64,000 nucleotides of DNA from Allobosea lupini (GTDB lineage: Bacteria > Pseudomonadota > Alphaproteobacteria > Rhizobiales > Beijerinckiaceae): positions 434,001-498,000 of the forward strand of contig NZ_FOAN01000005.1 in NCBI RefSeq assembly GCF_900109525.1. The letters run 5' to 3'. How positions within the stretch are numbered: the stretch's first letter is position 1; each line of letters begins with the position of its first letter. A program made the position numbers and the translations under genes. Under the pieces are notes generated by a model. It was given only the letters and a program-made list of their open reading frames with translations, was not told where the DNA came from and did not search any database. Below are positions 43,876-52,621 of this stretch, piece by piece.

Positions 43876-44337
43876 CTATAGGGACAAATGCGCCTTAGTG
43901 ATTGGGATGCTCTTGGTCACGACATAGGTGTAGTATCGCTCGATCCCGATCGCAGGGTCGAGCAGCCGGTCGATCAGGCGCTGATAGCTGTCGATGTCCG
44001 GCACGACCACCCGCATGATGTAGTCGATACCACCGCCGGTGGCATCGCAGGCGACGATGGCAGGCTCCCTGGCCACCGCCTCTTCGAAGCGCCGGAAATC
44101 CGCTTGCTGGTGGCTCTTCAGGCTGATCTCGACGATCACCGTAGTCCGCGGCGCGTCGGGCGCCAGATCGACGATGGCGGTGTAACCCCTAATCACACCG
44201 GCTTCTTCCATCCGGCGCAGCCGCTCCCAGCAGGCAGCCGGCGACAGCGCCACCGTTTCGGCCAGCTTGAGCTTGGTCATGCGGCCATCGCGTTGCAGGG
44301 CCGCGACGATCTTCAGATCGATGGGATCGAGCTTCAT
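43876..44337 (-). CDS. doeX: Lrp/AsnC-family transcriptional regulator of ectoine use
   Basis: 153 residues: helix-turn-helix (KIVAALQRDGRMTKLKLAETVALSPAACWERLRRMEEAGVI split over residues 8-48) and an AsnC/RAM ligand domain with GGGIDYIMRVVVPDIDSYQRLID. AsnC-type regulators (AsnC, DoeX) accompany ectoine degradation genes in proteobacteria, and here it is divergent from the MocR-type enuR with a 60-bp gap. I start at the ATG at 44337; an ATG at 44358 in frame adds seven residues. It likely senses an ectoine breakdown product such as diaminobutyrate. Confidence 0.87.
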   Translation of the reverse strand: MKLDPIDLKIVAALQRDGRMTKLKLAETVALSPAACWERLRRMEEAGVIRGYTAIVDLAPDAPRTTVIVEISLKSHQQADFRRFEEAVAREPAIVACDATGGGIDYIMRVVVPDIDSYQRLIDRLLDPAIGIERYYTYVVTKSIPITKAHLSL

Positions 44338-44356
44338 CTTCGGCGACCACGCGTGC

Positions 44357-44368
44357 ATAATGTCATGA
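44357..44368. promoter_or_regulatory. Single copy of the ectoine-cluster repeat motif between doeX and enuR
   Basis: ATAATGTCATGA resembles the ATAATTGA(n)CATGA repeats in front of eutB. It lies in the 60-bp divergent gap between the two regulator genes, overlapping the alternative doeX start, and may be a second binding site of EnuR or DoeX. Confidence 0.35.
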
Positions 44369-44397
44369 ATTCTGCTTCCTAAGAACGAGACAATCCC

Positions 44398-45852
44398 ATG
44401 TTCCGTCAAGCCGAGAAGCCTTCGGGCGCCAGGCTTTCTCCCATTGTAGAGAAAGCCGTCGAATGGCATCCGGCCCTGACGAAGCAGAAGGGCGCGACCA
44501 AGCACGCCGCGCTGACCGAGCGCATTATCGCCGACATCGACGCCGGCGTCCTGAAGCCGATGGACCGGATGCCGACTCATCGCGACCTCGCCCGCGATCT
44601 CGGCATCTCCGTCCAGACCGTCAGCCTCAGCTACAAGGAGGCCGAGCGCCTCGGCTATCTCAGCGGCGAGGTCGGGCGCGGAACCTTCGTGAAAAGCCGC
44701 GTGACCGAGCAGGCCGGCCGGCTGATGCTCGACCGCAGCCCGACCGAGGTCGTCGACCTCTCGATCGTGCGCGGGGTCTATCTCGATGCGCATGAGGCGG
44801 CTTCGCGCCAGGCGCTGGCGGCATTGGCCGAGGGCGACACCAGTCCCTTCATGCGCCCGTGCCGGCCGATCGCCGGCCTTGATCGCCATCGTGAAGCGGC
44901 GCGCCTCTGGCTTGGGCCGCTCGGCGTCGAGACCTCCGTCGAGCGCGTGCTAATCACCAACGGCGCTGCGCATGCGCTCTTCCTTGCTCTCGCCTGCGTG
45001 GTTCGCGCCGGCGATATCGTGCTGACCGAGAACCTGACCGATCACGGCGTCATCGGCCTCGCCAACGTCCTCGGCTTCAGCCTCAAGGGGCTGCCGACCG
45101 ACGAGGAAGGTATCCGCGCCGAGGCTTTCGAGGCCGCCTGCCGCGCTGGAGGCGTCCGGGCGCTCGTCCTCATTCCGACGCTCAACAATCCGACGAGCCA
45201 TGTCGCCGGCCCAGAGCGCCGCCGTGCCATTGCCGAGATCGCGCAGAGCCATGGCGTCTTCGTGGTCGAGGACGAGGTCTACAAGCCGCTGATCCCCGAG
45301 CCGCTGCCGTCGATCACGGCGATGCTGCCCGAGCTCGGCTTCTTCCTCACCAGCTTCACCAAGACGGTGCTGACCGGCCTGCGCGTCGGTTATCTGGTGG
45401 TGCCGCCGCAATATTCGATCCGTGCCGCCTCGATCCTGCGCGTGACGAGCTGGAGCGGCACCTATCTGCCCGCCGAGATCGCGACACGCTGGGTCGAGGA
45501 CGGCACGGCGCAAAGGCTTCTTGCTGTTCAGCGCGCGGAGGCGACGGCGCGCCAGCGCATCGTCGCGGAGACGCTTGGGGGCCATGTCGCCTCGAGCCAT
45601 CCGCTCTCGCTTTGCGCCTGGCTCAAGGTGCCCGCGTACTGGAGCGAAGACGGCCTGGTGCGCTCGCTCGCCGACCGGCGCGTGGCTGTGACACCGTCCG
45701 ACCCCTTCGTCGCCGGCCCCAATCATGGCGGCGGCATCCGCATCTGCCTGGGCGGGCGGATGAGCCATGAACTGCTGGCCCGGACACTGACGACGATAGG
45801 CCAGACCTTCGAGCAGCTTCCGCCGGTTTTCGACATCGGCGCGATCGGCTGA
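44398..45852 (+). CDS. enuR: MocR/GntR-family regulator of ectoine utilisation
   Basis: 484 residues: an N-terminal GntR winged helix (about 35-105; MPTHRDLARDLGISVQTVSLSYKEAERLGYL) joined to an aminotransferase-like domain. The PLP-binding lysine is Lys322 in SFTKTVLTGLRVGY, with Asp292 and Tyr295 of EDEVYKP. EnuR is a repressor of ectoine genes, released when the PLP-bound regulator reacts with N-acetyl-diaminobutyrate or diaminobutyrate. The gene immediately precedes eutB, so assignment by context and domain order is good. Confidence 0.9.
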   Translation: MFRQAEKPSGARLSPIVEKAVEWHPALTKQKGATKHAALTERIIADIDAGVLKPMDRMPTHRDLARDLGISVQTVSLSYKEAERLGYLSGEVGRGTFVKSRVTEQAGRLMLDRSPTEVVDLSIVRGVYLDAHEAASRQALAALAEGDTSPFMRPCRPIAGLDRHREAARLWLGPLGVETSVERVLITNGAAHALFLALACVVRAGDIVLTENLTDHGVIGLANVLGFSLKGLPTDEEGIRAEAFEAACRAGGVRALVLIPTLNNPTSHVAGPERRRAIAEIAQSHGVFVVEDEVYKPLIPEPLPSITAMLPELGFFLTSFTKTVLTGLRVGYLVVPPQYSIRAASILRVTSWSGTYLPAEIATRWVEDGTAQRLLAVQRAEATARQRIVAETLGGHVASSHPLSLCAWLKVPAYWSEDGLVRSLADRRVAVTPSDPFVAGPNHGGGIRICLGGRMSHELLARTLTTIGQTFEQLPPVFDIGAIG

Positions 45853-45911
45853 GGGCGGCGGCGAAAGAGCCCACTTTGCCGTGTCGTTGCCGCCTTTGGC
45901 CCATGTCCGGC

Positions 45912-45946
45912 ATAATTGAATCATGACAATATAATAATTGACATGA
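45912..45946 (+). promoter_or_regulatory. Direct-repeat operator flanking a TATAAT box upstream of eutB
   Basis: ATAATTGA-AT-CATGA at 45912-45926 and ATAATTGACATGA at 45934-45946 are direct repeats starting 22 bp apart, two helical turns. A perfect TATAAT (45930-45935) lies between and overlaps the second. MocR-type regulators commonly bind direct repeats, so this is the probable EnuR operator and eutB promoter. I see no good -35 element, and a TTGACA at 45938-45943 has no -10 partner. Confidence 0.6.
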
Positions 45947-45988
45947 AATTTTACCCCTCGCAGCATGACAAGCGAGAGGGGAATGCCG

Positions 45989-47011
45989 GTGACCAAACCG
46001 CATCTTGCCACCGCGGAAGCAGAACGAGCGGCCGCGCCGCTGGCCGTCGTCGCACTGCCTGAGATCGAAGCCGCCGCGGCGCATATAGCCGGCCGGGTGG
46101 TGCGTACGCCGCTCGTAACCTCCCCTGCCCTGAGCCGCCTCTGCGGCCAACCTGTCCATCTCAAGCTCGAAACCCGCCAGCCGATCGGCGCCTTCAAGCT
46201 GCGCGGCGCGATGAATGCGGTGCTGGCATTGAGCGACGAGCAGCACCGGCGCGGACTCGTGACCGCGTCGACCGGCAATCATGGCCGTGCCGTCGCCTAC
46301 ACCGCTCGCGAGCTCGGCCTAGCCGCCACCATCTGCATGTCGGCGCTGGTGCCTTCAAACAAGGTCGAGGCGATCCGCGCGCTCGGCGCGCAGGTCCGCA
46401 TCGTCGGCCGCTCCCAGGATGATGCGCAGGCCGAGGTCGAGTGGCTGGTCGCCGAGCACGGGCTCATTCAGATTCCCCCCTTCGATCAGCCTGACGTCGT
46501 CGCCGGCCAGGGCACGATCGGCCTCGAACTGGTTGAGGACCTGCCCGATCTCTCCTGCGTGCTGATCCCGCTCTCGGGCGGCGGCTTGGCCGCCGGCATT
46601 GCCGTCGCGGTCAAGGCGCTGCGGCCGTCCGCGAGGATCGTCGGCATCTCGATGGAGCGCGGCGCCGCGATGGCCGCCGCGATCGCCGCCGGCCGGCCCG
46701 TCGACGTGGTCGAAGAGGAAACGCTGGCGGATTCGCTCGGCGGCGGCATCGGCCTTGCCAACCAAGTCACCTTCGCGCTGTGCCGCGATCTGATCGACGA
46801 GGTCGTGCTGCTCAGCGAAGCCGAGATCGCGGCTGGCATCCGCCATGCCGCTCTTGTCGAGAATGAAGTCGTCGAGGGCGCCGGCGCGGTCGGCATCGCC
46901 GCCTTGCTCGCCGGCAAGGTCAGTCTGCATGGCCCGGCGGCGCTGATCGTCTCCGGCCGCAATATCGACGAGGCCATGCACCGGCGCATTGTCTCCGGAG
47001 CCGCCGCATGA
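45989..47011 (+). CDS. eutB: Hydroxyectoine utilisation dehydratase EutB
   Basis: About 340-residue fold-type II PLP enzyme of the threonine dehydratase family. The PLP lysine is in GAFKLRGA, the phosphate loop is STGNHGRAVA, and SGGGLAAGIA is the glycine loop. EutB takes part in converting hydroxyectoine to ectoine with EutA and EutC. The GTG at 45989 has AGGGG with 7 nt spacing; an ATG at 45965 in frame has none. Overlaps eutC by 4 nt (ATGA). Confidence 0.9.
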   Translation: MTKPHLATAEAERAAAPLAVVALPEIEAAAAHIAGRVVRTPLVTSPALSRLCGQPVHLKLETRQPIGAFKLRGAMNAVLALSDEQHRRGLVTASTGNHGRAVAYTARELGLAATICMSALVPSNKVEAIRALGAQVRIVGRSQDDAQAEVEWLVAEHGLIQIPPFDQPDVVAGQGTIGLELVEDLPDLSCVLIPLSGGGLAAGIAVAVKALRPSARIVGISMERGAAMAAAIAAGRPVDVVEEETLADSLGGGIGLANQVTFALCRDLIDEVVLLSEAEIAAGIRHAALVENEVVEGAGAVGIAALLAGKVSLHGPAALIVSGRNIDEAMHRRIVSGAAA

Positions 47012-48021
47012 GCCGCATGCTCGTCCTCACCGAAGCGGAATTGCGCCGCATCGTCAGGCTCGACCTGAGCGCGATCGATTGTATCGAACAAGCCTTCGCC
47101 GCGCTCGCCACCAGGCCGGTCGCGATGCCGCCGATCCTGCGGCTCGACATTCCCGAGCACCGCGGCGAGGTCGATGTGAAGACCGCCTATGTGCCCGGCT
47201 TCGGCGGTTTCGCGATCAAGGTCAGCCCCGGCTTCTTCGACAATCCCAGGCTTGGTCTGCCCAGCCTCAACGGGCTGATGATCCTGTTCAGCGCCAGGAC
47301 CGGCCTCGTCGAGGCGCTGCTTCTCGACAACGGCTATCTCACCGATGTCAGGACGGCCGCCGCCGGAGCCGTCGCAGCGCGGCATCTCGCCCGGCCGGAT
47401 GCTGCGGTCGCTGCGATCTTCGGCGCCGGCATGCAGGCGAGGCTCCAGCTCGAAGCGCTGGCGCTGGTGCGGCCGCTCCGCGAGGCCCGGATCTGGGCGC
47501 GTGATCCGCGCAAGGCCAATGAGGCCGCACGCGAGCTCTCCCGCAAGCTCGGCTTTGCCGTCGCCGCCGTCGCCGATCCGCAAGCTGCCATGCGAGGGGC
47601 CGATGTCATCGTCACCACCACGCCGGCAGAGCGGCCGATCCTGATGGCGGACTGGCTCGAACCCGGCCAGCACGTCACGGCCATGGGTTCCGACAGCGAG
47701 CACAAGAACGAGGTCGATCCGGCTGCCTTCGCCCGCGTGACCTATGTCACCGATCGCCTCAGCCAGACAAGGCGCCTCGGCGAGCTCGCCTCGGCGATCC
47801 GCGCCGGCCTCGCCGCGGCAGACCAGGTTTTCGCCGAGCTCGGCGAGGTCATAGCCGGCAAGCGTCCGGGCCGCAGGAGCTCCGACGAGATCACCCTCGC
47901 CGACCTGACCGGCACCGGCGTGCAGGACACCGCGATCGCCAATCTTGCCGCCGCCCGCGCCCGCACTGCCGGCGCCGGGCAGACCATCGACACCAAAGCC
48001 GAAGCGGGAGACGCCGCGTGA
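47008..48021 (+). CDS. eutC: Ectoine utilisation protein EutC (ornithine cyclodeaminase family)
   Basis: 337 residues. FGAGMQARLQLEAL is the NAD(P)-binding GxGxQA loop, and PGFFDNPRLGLPSLNGLMILFSARTGLVEALLLDNGYLTDVRTAAAGAVAARHLA (seen in pieces) is the OCD-family catalytic region with the Asp of DVRTAA. With EutB it is proposed to convert hydroxyectoine to ectoine. Overlaps both neighbours by 4 nt. Confidence 0.92.
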   Translation: MSRMLVLTEAELRRIVRLDLSAIDCIEQAFAALATRPVAMPPILRLDIPEHRGEVDVKTAYVPGFGGFAIKVSPGFFDNPRLGLPSLNGLMILFSARTGLVEALLLDNGYLTDVRTAAAGAVAARHLARPDAAVAAIFGAGMQARLQLEALALVRPLREARIWARDPRKANEAARELSRKLGFAVAAVADPQAAMRGADVIVTTTPAERPILMADWLEPGQHVTAMGSDSEHKNEVDPAAFARVTYVTDRLSQTRRLGELASAIRAGLAAADQVFAELGEVIAGKRPGRRSSDEITLADLTGTGVQDTAIANLAAARARTAGAGQTIDTKAEAGDAA

Positions 48022-49196
48022 CCGTGACCCTGAACTTCACCCGCGAGGAATATGCCGAGCGCCTCGCCAAGACCCGCGTTGCCATGGAGCGTGCCGGGAT
48101 CGAGCTGATGATCGTCACCGATCCCTCGAACATGCATTGGCTCACCGGCTATGACGGCTGGTCGTTCTACGTCCACCAATGCGTGCTGGTGCCGCCGACC
48201 GGCGAGCCGATCTGGTATGGCCGCAAGCAGGATGCGAACGGCGCAAAGCGCACCGCTTACATCGGCCACGACAATATCGTCGGCTATCCCGACCACTATG
48301 TGCAGTCGACCGAGCGCCATCCGATGGACCTCCTCGCGCAGATCATCGGGGAGCGCGGCTGGGACAGGCTCTCGATCGCGGTCGAGATGGACAATTACTA
48401 CTTCTCGGCGGCCGCCTTCGCCTCGCTGCAAAAGCATCTGCCGAACGCCCGCTTCAAGGATGCCGGCGGGCTGGTGAACTGGCAGCGCGCGGTCAAGAGC
48501 GCCACCGAGCTCGACTACATGCGCAAGGCCGGCCGCATCGTCGAATTGATGCACCAGCGCATCGTCGATGTCGTCGAGCCCGGCATGCGCAAATGCGATC
48601 TCGTCGCCGAGATCTACGACGCCGGCATCCGCGGCACGGCCGAGTTCGGCGGCGACTATCCGGCGATCGTGCCGCTGCTGCCTTCGGGCGCCGATGCTTC
48701 CGCCCCGCATCTGACTTGGGACGACAAGCCGATGCGTATCGGTGAAGGCACCTTCTTCGAGATCGCCGGTGCCTACAGGCGCTATCATTGCCCGCTTTCG
48801 CGCACCGTCTTCCTCGGCAAGCCGACGCAGGCCTTCCTCGATGCCGAGAAGGCGACGCTCGAAGGCATGGAGGCCGGGCTCACCGCGGCCAAACCGGGCA
48901 ACACCTGCGAGGATATCGCCAACGCCTTCTTCGGCGTGCTGAAAAAGTACGGGATCATCAAGGACAACCGCACCGGCTACCCGATCGGCCTGTCCTATCC
49001 GCCCGATTGGGGCGAGCGTACGATGAGCCTGCGCCCCGGCGACCGGACCGAGCTCAAGCCCGGCATGACCTTCCACTTCATGACCGGCCTCTGGCTCGAG
49101 GATATGGGCCTCGAGATCACCGAGAGCATCGCGATCACCGACACCGGCGTCGAATGCCTGTCGAACGTGCCGCGCCGGCTCTTCGTCAAGGGTTGA
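48018..49196 (+). CDS. doeA: Ectoine hydrolase DoeA (EutD), M24 peptidase fold
   Basis: 392 residues: creatinase-like N-terminal domain, then a pita-bread M24 domain. DoeA opens the ectoine ring to N-acetyl-2,4-diaminobutyrate. NMHWLTGYDGWSFYVHQCVL and GGDYPAIVPLLPSGADASAPHLTWDDKPM are typical of this branch. Metal ligands of true M24 peptidases are partly replaced, as in characterised ectoine hydrolases. Coupled to eutC (4 nt overlap) and 4 nt before doeB. Confidence 0.93.
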   Translation: MTVTLNFTREEYAERLAKTRVAMERAGIELMIVTDPSNMHWLTGYDGWSFYVHQCVLVPPTGEPIWYGRKQDANGAKRTAYIGHDNIVGYPDHYVQSTERHPMDLLAQIIGERGWDRLSIAVEMDNYYFSAAAFASLQKHLPNARFKDAGGLVNWQRAVKSATELDYMRKAGRIVELMHQRIVDVVEPGMRKCDLVAEIYDAGIRGTAEFGGDYPAIVPLLPSGADASAPHLTWDDKPMRIGEGTFFEIAGAYRRYHCPLSRTVFLGKPTQAFLDAEKATLEGMEAGLTAAKPGNTCEDIANAFFGVLKKYGIIKDNRTGYPIGLSYPPDWGERTMSLRPGDRTELKPGMTFHFMTGLWLEDMGLEITESIAITDTGVECLSNVPRRLFVKG

Positions 49197-49200
49197 GCCG

Positions 49201-50214
49201 ATGCTGACCGCTTCGCCCCGTCCGTCGCCAGTGACGCCGACAATCGACCTCTCGGCGCAGGGTGTCCAGCATGGGCACCTGCGCCTGCCCTACAGCCGCG
49301 ACGACAGCGCCTGGGGCTCGGTCATGATCCCGGTCTGCATGATCGCCAATGGCGACGGGCCGACCGCGCTACTGATCGGCGCGAACCATGGCGATGAATA
49401 TGAAGGGCCGGCGGCGCTGTTCGAGCTGGCCCGGACCCTCGACCCGGCCCACGTCACCGGCCGGGTGATCATCCTGCCGGCGCTGAACTATCCGGCCTTC
49501 CGGGCGGGGACGCGCACCTCCCCGATCGACAAGGGCAACATGAACCGCAGCTTTCCGGGCCGCCCGGATGGCAGCGTCACCGAAAAGATCGCCGACTACG
49601 TCACGCGCCATCTCGTCCCGCTGGCCGACATCGTCCTCGACTTCCATTCCGGTGGGAAGACGCTCGACTTCCTGCCCTACGCCGCGGCGCACGAACTGCC
49701 GGACAAGGCGCAGGAGGCGCGCTGCTTTGCGGCGGTCGCCGCCTTCTCCGCGCCCTACTCGATGAAGATGCTGGAGATCGACGCCGTCGGCATGCTCGAC
49801 ACCACCGTCGAGGCGATGGGCAAGGTCTTCGTCACGACCGAGCTTGGCGGCGCGGGAACGGCGAGCGCGCGCAGTATCGGTATCGCCCGGCGCGGCGCCA
49901 GCAACCTGCTCAGGCATGCCGGCATCCTTGCCGGAACGCCCGAGACGACGCCGACAAGCTGGCTCGACATGCCCTCGGCCGATTGCTTCAGCTTCGCGCA
50001 GGACGACGGACTGATCGTCTTCGAGCACGACCTCGGCGAGCCCGTGCGCGCCGGCGAGGTCATCGCCCGGGTCTATCCCGTCGGAAAGACCGGGCTCGCC
50101 CCGGCCGAATACCAGGCCGCGATGGATGGCGTGCTCGCCGCCCGCCACGTCCCCGGGCTGATCAAGGCCGGCGACTGCCTCTCGGTGCTTGCCGTGCTGA
50201 CGGAGGCGCCCTGA
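49201..50214 (+). CDS. doeB: N-alpha-acetyl-L-2,4-diaminobutyrate deacetylase DoeB (EutE)
   Basis: 337 residues of the succinylglutamate desuccinylase/aspartoacylase family. Zinc ligands are visible in GANHGDEYEGP (His, Glu) and LDFHSGG (His), and TTELGGAGT carries the catalytic Glu. It removes acetate from N-alpha-acetyl-diaminobutyrate, the second step of ectoine breakdown. 106 nt separate it from ehuB, enough for a secondary promoter, although none is obvious. Confidence 0.93.
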   Translation: MLTASPRPSPVTPTIDLSAQGVQHGHLRLPYSRDDSAWGSVMIPVCMIANGDGPTALLIGANHGDEYEGPAALFELARTLDPAHVTGRVIILPALNYPAFRAGTRTSPIDKGNMNRSFPGRPDGSVTEKIADYVTRHLVPLADIVLDFHSGGKTLDFLPYAAAHELPDKAQEARCFAAVAAFSAPYSMKMLEIDAVGMLDTTVEAMGKVFVTTELGGAGTASARSIGIARRGASNLLRHAGILAGTPETTPTSWLDMPSADCFSFAQDDGLIVFEHDLGEPVRAGEVIARVYPVGKTGLAPAEYQAAMDGVLAARHVPGLIKAGDCLSVLAVLTEAP

Positions 50215-50320
50215 ACCCGTTCGGCCGGGGGACCGGTCCAAGCCAACCGCCGGCGCGAAGACGCCAGAGAAGCCGAAGCAATCGGCAAGCGGAGAAACAT
50301 CAACCAGAGGAGAATTGTAG

Positions 50321-51172
50321 ATGCTGTTCCTGAAGATCGCGGGTTTCTCCGCCATTGCTCTCGCCGCCGGCCTCGCCGCTGCCGGCGCCACCAGCCTCAA
50401 GGACGTCAAGGACCAGGGCTATATCCGCATCGCCACCGCCAATGAGGTGCCCTATTCCTATATGAAGGATGATGGGACTTCCGCCGGCATCGGCCCCGAC
50501 GTCGCCAACGCCGTGCTGAAGAAGCTCGGCATCGCCGAGGCCAACTGGTCGGTGACGCCCTTCGGCACGCTGATCCCCGGCCTCAAGGCCAAGCGCTTCG
50601 ACTTCGTCGCCGCCGAGCAGAACATCTCGCCCGAGCGCTGCAAGCAGGTCTCCTTCACCGAACCGAACTCCTCCTATGGCGAGGGGCTGCTGGTGAAGAA
50701 GGGCAATCCGAAGAAGCTGACGACCTATGCCGATATCGCCAAGGACCCGTCGCTCAAGGTCGCGGTCGTCTCCGGCGCCAACAATATCGACTTCCTGCGC
50801 GCCGTCGGCGTGAAGGACAGCCAAGTGATCTTCATCACGGCCAATGCCGACGCGCTCGCCACCGTGCAGAGCCGCGCCGACGCCTATGCCGCGACCGAGC
50901 TCACCGTCGCCTCGCTGGCCAAGGGCCAGGCCAATGTCGAGCAGGTCGCGCCGTTCACCGACCCGGTGGTCAACGGCAAGCCGGTCCGCAATTTCGGCGG
51001 CTTCGCCTTTCGGCCGGAGGACAAGGAGCTGCGCGACGCCTTCAATGCCGCGCTCGTCGAGTTCCGCAAGACCGACGACTACAAGAAGATCCTTGGCACC
51101 TATGGCCTCTCGGACGCCAGCATCAAGGCGGCGGCCGAGCGCAAGGTCGAGGATCTCTGCGCCGGCAAATAG
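50321..51172 (+). CDS. ehuB: Ectoine/hydroxyectoine ABC transporter substrate-binding protein EhuB
   Basis: 283-residue periplasmic protein of SBP family 3. Signal peptide ends AAAGA; IRIATANEVPYSYMKDDGTSAGIGPDVANAVLKKLGI starts the binding domain, and AEQNISPERCKQVSFTEPN carries the family ligand residues. AGAGGAGAATTGTAG precedes the ATG. High-affinity capture of ectoine and hydroxyectoine is the known role. Placed with ehuCDA and all degradation genes. Confidence 0.93.
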   Translation: MLFLKIAGFSAIALAAGLAAAGATSLKDVKDQGYIRIATANEVPYSYMKDDGTSAGIGPDVANAVLKKLGIAEANWSVTPFGTLIPGLKAKRFDFVAAEQNISPERCKQVSFTEPNSSYGEGLLVKKGNPKKLTTYADIAKDPSLKVAVVSGANNIDFLRAVGVKDSQVIFITANADALATVQSRADAYAATELTVASLAKGQANVEQVAPFTDPVVNGKPVRNFGGFAFRPEDKELRDAFNAALVEFRKTDDYKKILGTYGLSDASIKAAAERKVEDLCAGK

Positions 51173-51187
51173 TCTCTGACCGACACC

Positions 51188-51216
51188 GCTCTGCCCGCTT
51201 TGGTGGCGGGCGGAGC
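51188..51216. repeat. Stem-loop between ehuB and ehuC
   Basis: Arms GCTCTGCCCGC and GCGGGCGGAGC pair over 11 bases with one T-G wobble and a 7-base loop, 15 nt after the ehuB stop. No T-run follows. Likely raises EhuB abundance over the permeases, by analogy with other binding-protein operons. Confidence 0.55.
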
Positions 51217-51252
51217 TCCACGCCTGTTCAACCTCGTCGCGGAGCCTGCCGG

Positions 51253-51918
51253 ATGGAGTGGCTGTCCTATCTGCCCGCCTTGTCGCGCGGCGCCCTGATC
51301 ACCGCCGGGATCACCTTGTCGGCGATCGCGATCGGCGCCGTCGCGGCCTTCGCGGCCGGTATTGCCCGCGTCGAGGGCGGGCGCGTGCTGTCGCTGGTCG
51401 CGCTCTGCTACACCGAGCTCTTCCGCGGGACGTCGCTTCTCGTCCAGCTGTTCTGGTTCTACTACGCGCTGCCGCTCGTCGGGATCAGCTTCGAGCCGGT
51501 CGCCACCGGCATTCTCGTGCTCTCGCTGCATGTCGGCGCCTATGGCTCCGAGATCGTCCGCGGCGCCCTGCAATCGGTCTCCGTCCAGCAGCACGAGGCG
51601 GCGCGGGCGCTGAATTTCGGCCGCACCCAGACGCTGATCCACATCTCCCTGCCGCAGGCGCTGGTCGAGATGATGCCGGCCTTCGGCAATCTCGCCATCG
51701 AGACCCTGAAACTGTCCTCGCTGGTCTCGCTGATTTCCATCGCCGACCTGACCTTCCGGGCCCAGTCGATCCGAAACCTCACCCTCGACAGCGCCGGCGT
51801 CTACAGCCTGACGCTGGTCGGCTATTTCGCGATGTCGCTGGTGCTGATGCTGGTCATGCGACTGATCGAGCGGCTGGTCCGGCGCGGCGCGGCCTTCCCG
51901 CGCGCGGCACATTCGTGA
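51253..51918 (+). CDS. ehuC: Ectoine/hydroxyectoine ABC transporter permease EhuC
   Basis: 221-residue permease of the polar amino acid (HisMQ) family: five helices, FRGTSLLVQLFWFYYALP near residue 57 and coupling loop QQHEAARALNFGRTQTLIHISLPQAL. Forms a heterodimer with EhuD. 10 nt separate the genes. Confidence 0.92.
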   Translation: MEWLSYLPALSRGALITAGITLSAIAIGAVAAFAAGIARVEGGRVLSLVALCYTELFRGTSLLVQLFWFYYALPLVGISFEPVATGILVLSLHVGAYGSEIVRGALQSVSVQQHEAARALNFGRTQTLIHISLPQALVEMMPAFGNLAIETLKLSSLVSLISIADLTFRAQSIRNLTLDSAGVYSLTLVGYFAMSLVLMLVMRLIERLVRRGAAFPRAAHS

Positions 51919-51928
51919 GGAGCCGCGC

Positions 51929-52621
51929 ATGATGTACGGCTTCGAATGGGATACGACGACGCCGCTGACCTACGCGTCCTCGATCCTGCCGATCATTCTG
52001 ATCGGCCTCTCCGTGACCTTGCAGGCGGCTGCGGCCGGGTTTGCGATCGCGCTCGTGCTCGGCCTGGTCTTCGCGCTGCTGCGGCGCAGCCGCATCACGG
52101 CCGTTTCCTGGACGACGGCCATCGTCGTCGAGTTCCTGCGCGACACGCCGCTGCTGGTGCAGCTCTTCTTCCTCTATTACGTGCTGCCCGACTACGGCAT
52201 CACGCTGCCGGCCTTCCTCACCGGGGCGCTTGCGCTCGGGCTACAATATTCGGCCTACACCTCCGAAGTCTATCGCGGCGGCATCGAGGCCGTGCCGCGC
52301 GGGCAATGGGAGGCGGCGACCGCACTGAACCTCTCCCGCCTGCAGACCTATCGCGACATCGTCGTGCCGCAGATCGTGCCGCGCATCCTGCCGGCGATGG
52401 GCAATTATCTCGTCGCCATGATCAAGGAGACCCCGGTGCTCTCCGTCGTCACCGTCCTCGAGATGATGGGCCTCGCCAACATGATCGGCGAGCGTACCTT
52501 CGAATATCTCGTGCCGCTGACGCTGGTCGGCCTGATCTTCCTTCTCCTCACGCTGATCTGCTCGGCCGGCCTGCACCGGCTGCAGAAGGCGCTGCCGAAA
52601 GCAGGGATCCCGCTGCGATGA
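51929..52621 (+). CDS. ehuD: Ectoine/hydroxyectoine ABC transporter permease EhuD
   Basis: 230-residue HisMQ-type permease: [22 protein letters not shown] and coupling loop [29 protein letters not shown]. Its stop overlaps the ehuA start (ATGA). Confidence 0.92.
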   Translation: MMYGFEWDTTTPLTYASSILPIILIGLSVTLQAAAAGFAIALVLGLVFALLRRSRITAVSWTTAIVVEFLRDTPLLVQLFFLYYVLPDYGITLPAFLTGALALGLQYSAYTSEVYRGGIEAVPRGQWEAATALNLSRLQTYRDIVVPQIVPRILPAMGNYLVAMIKETPVLSVVTVLEMMGLANMIGERTFEYLVPLTLVGLIFLLLTLICSAGLHRLQKALPKAGIPLR

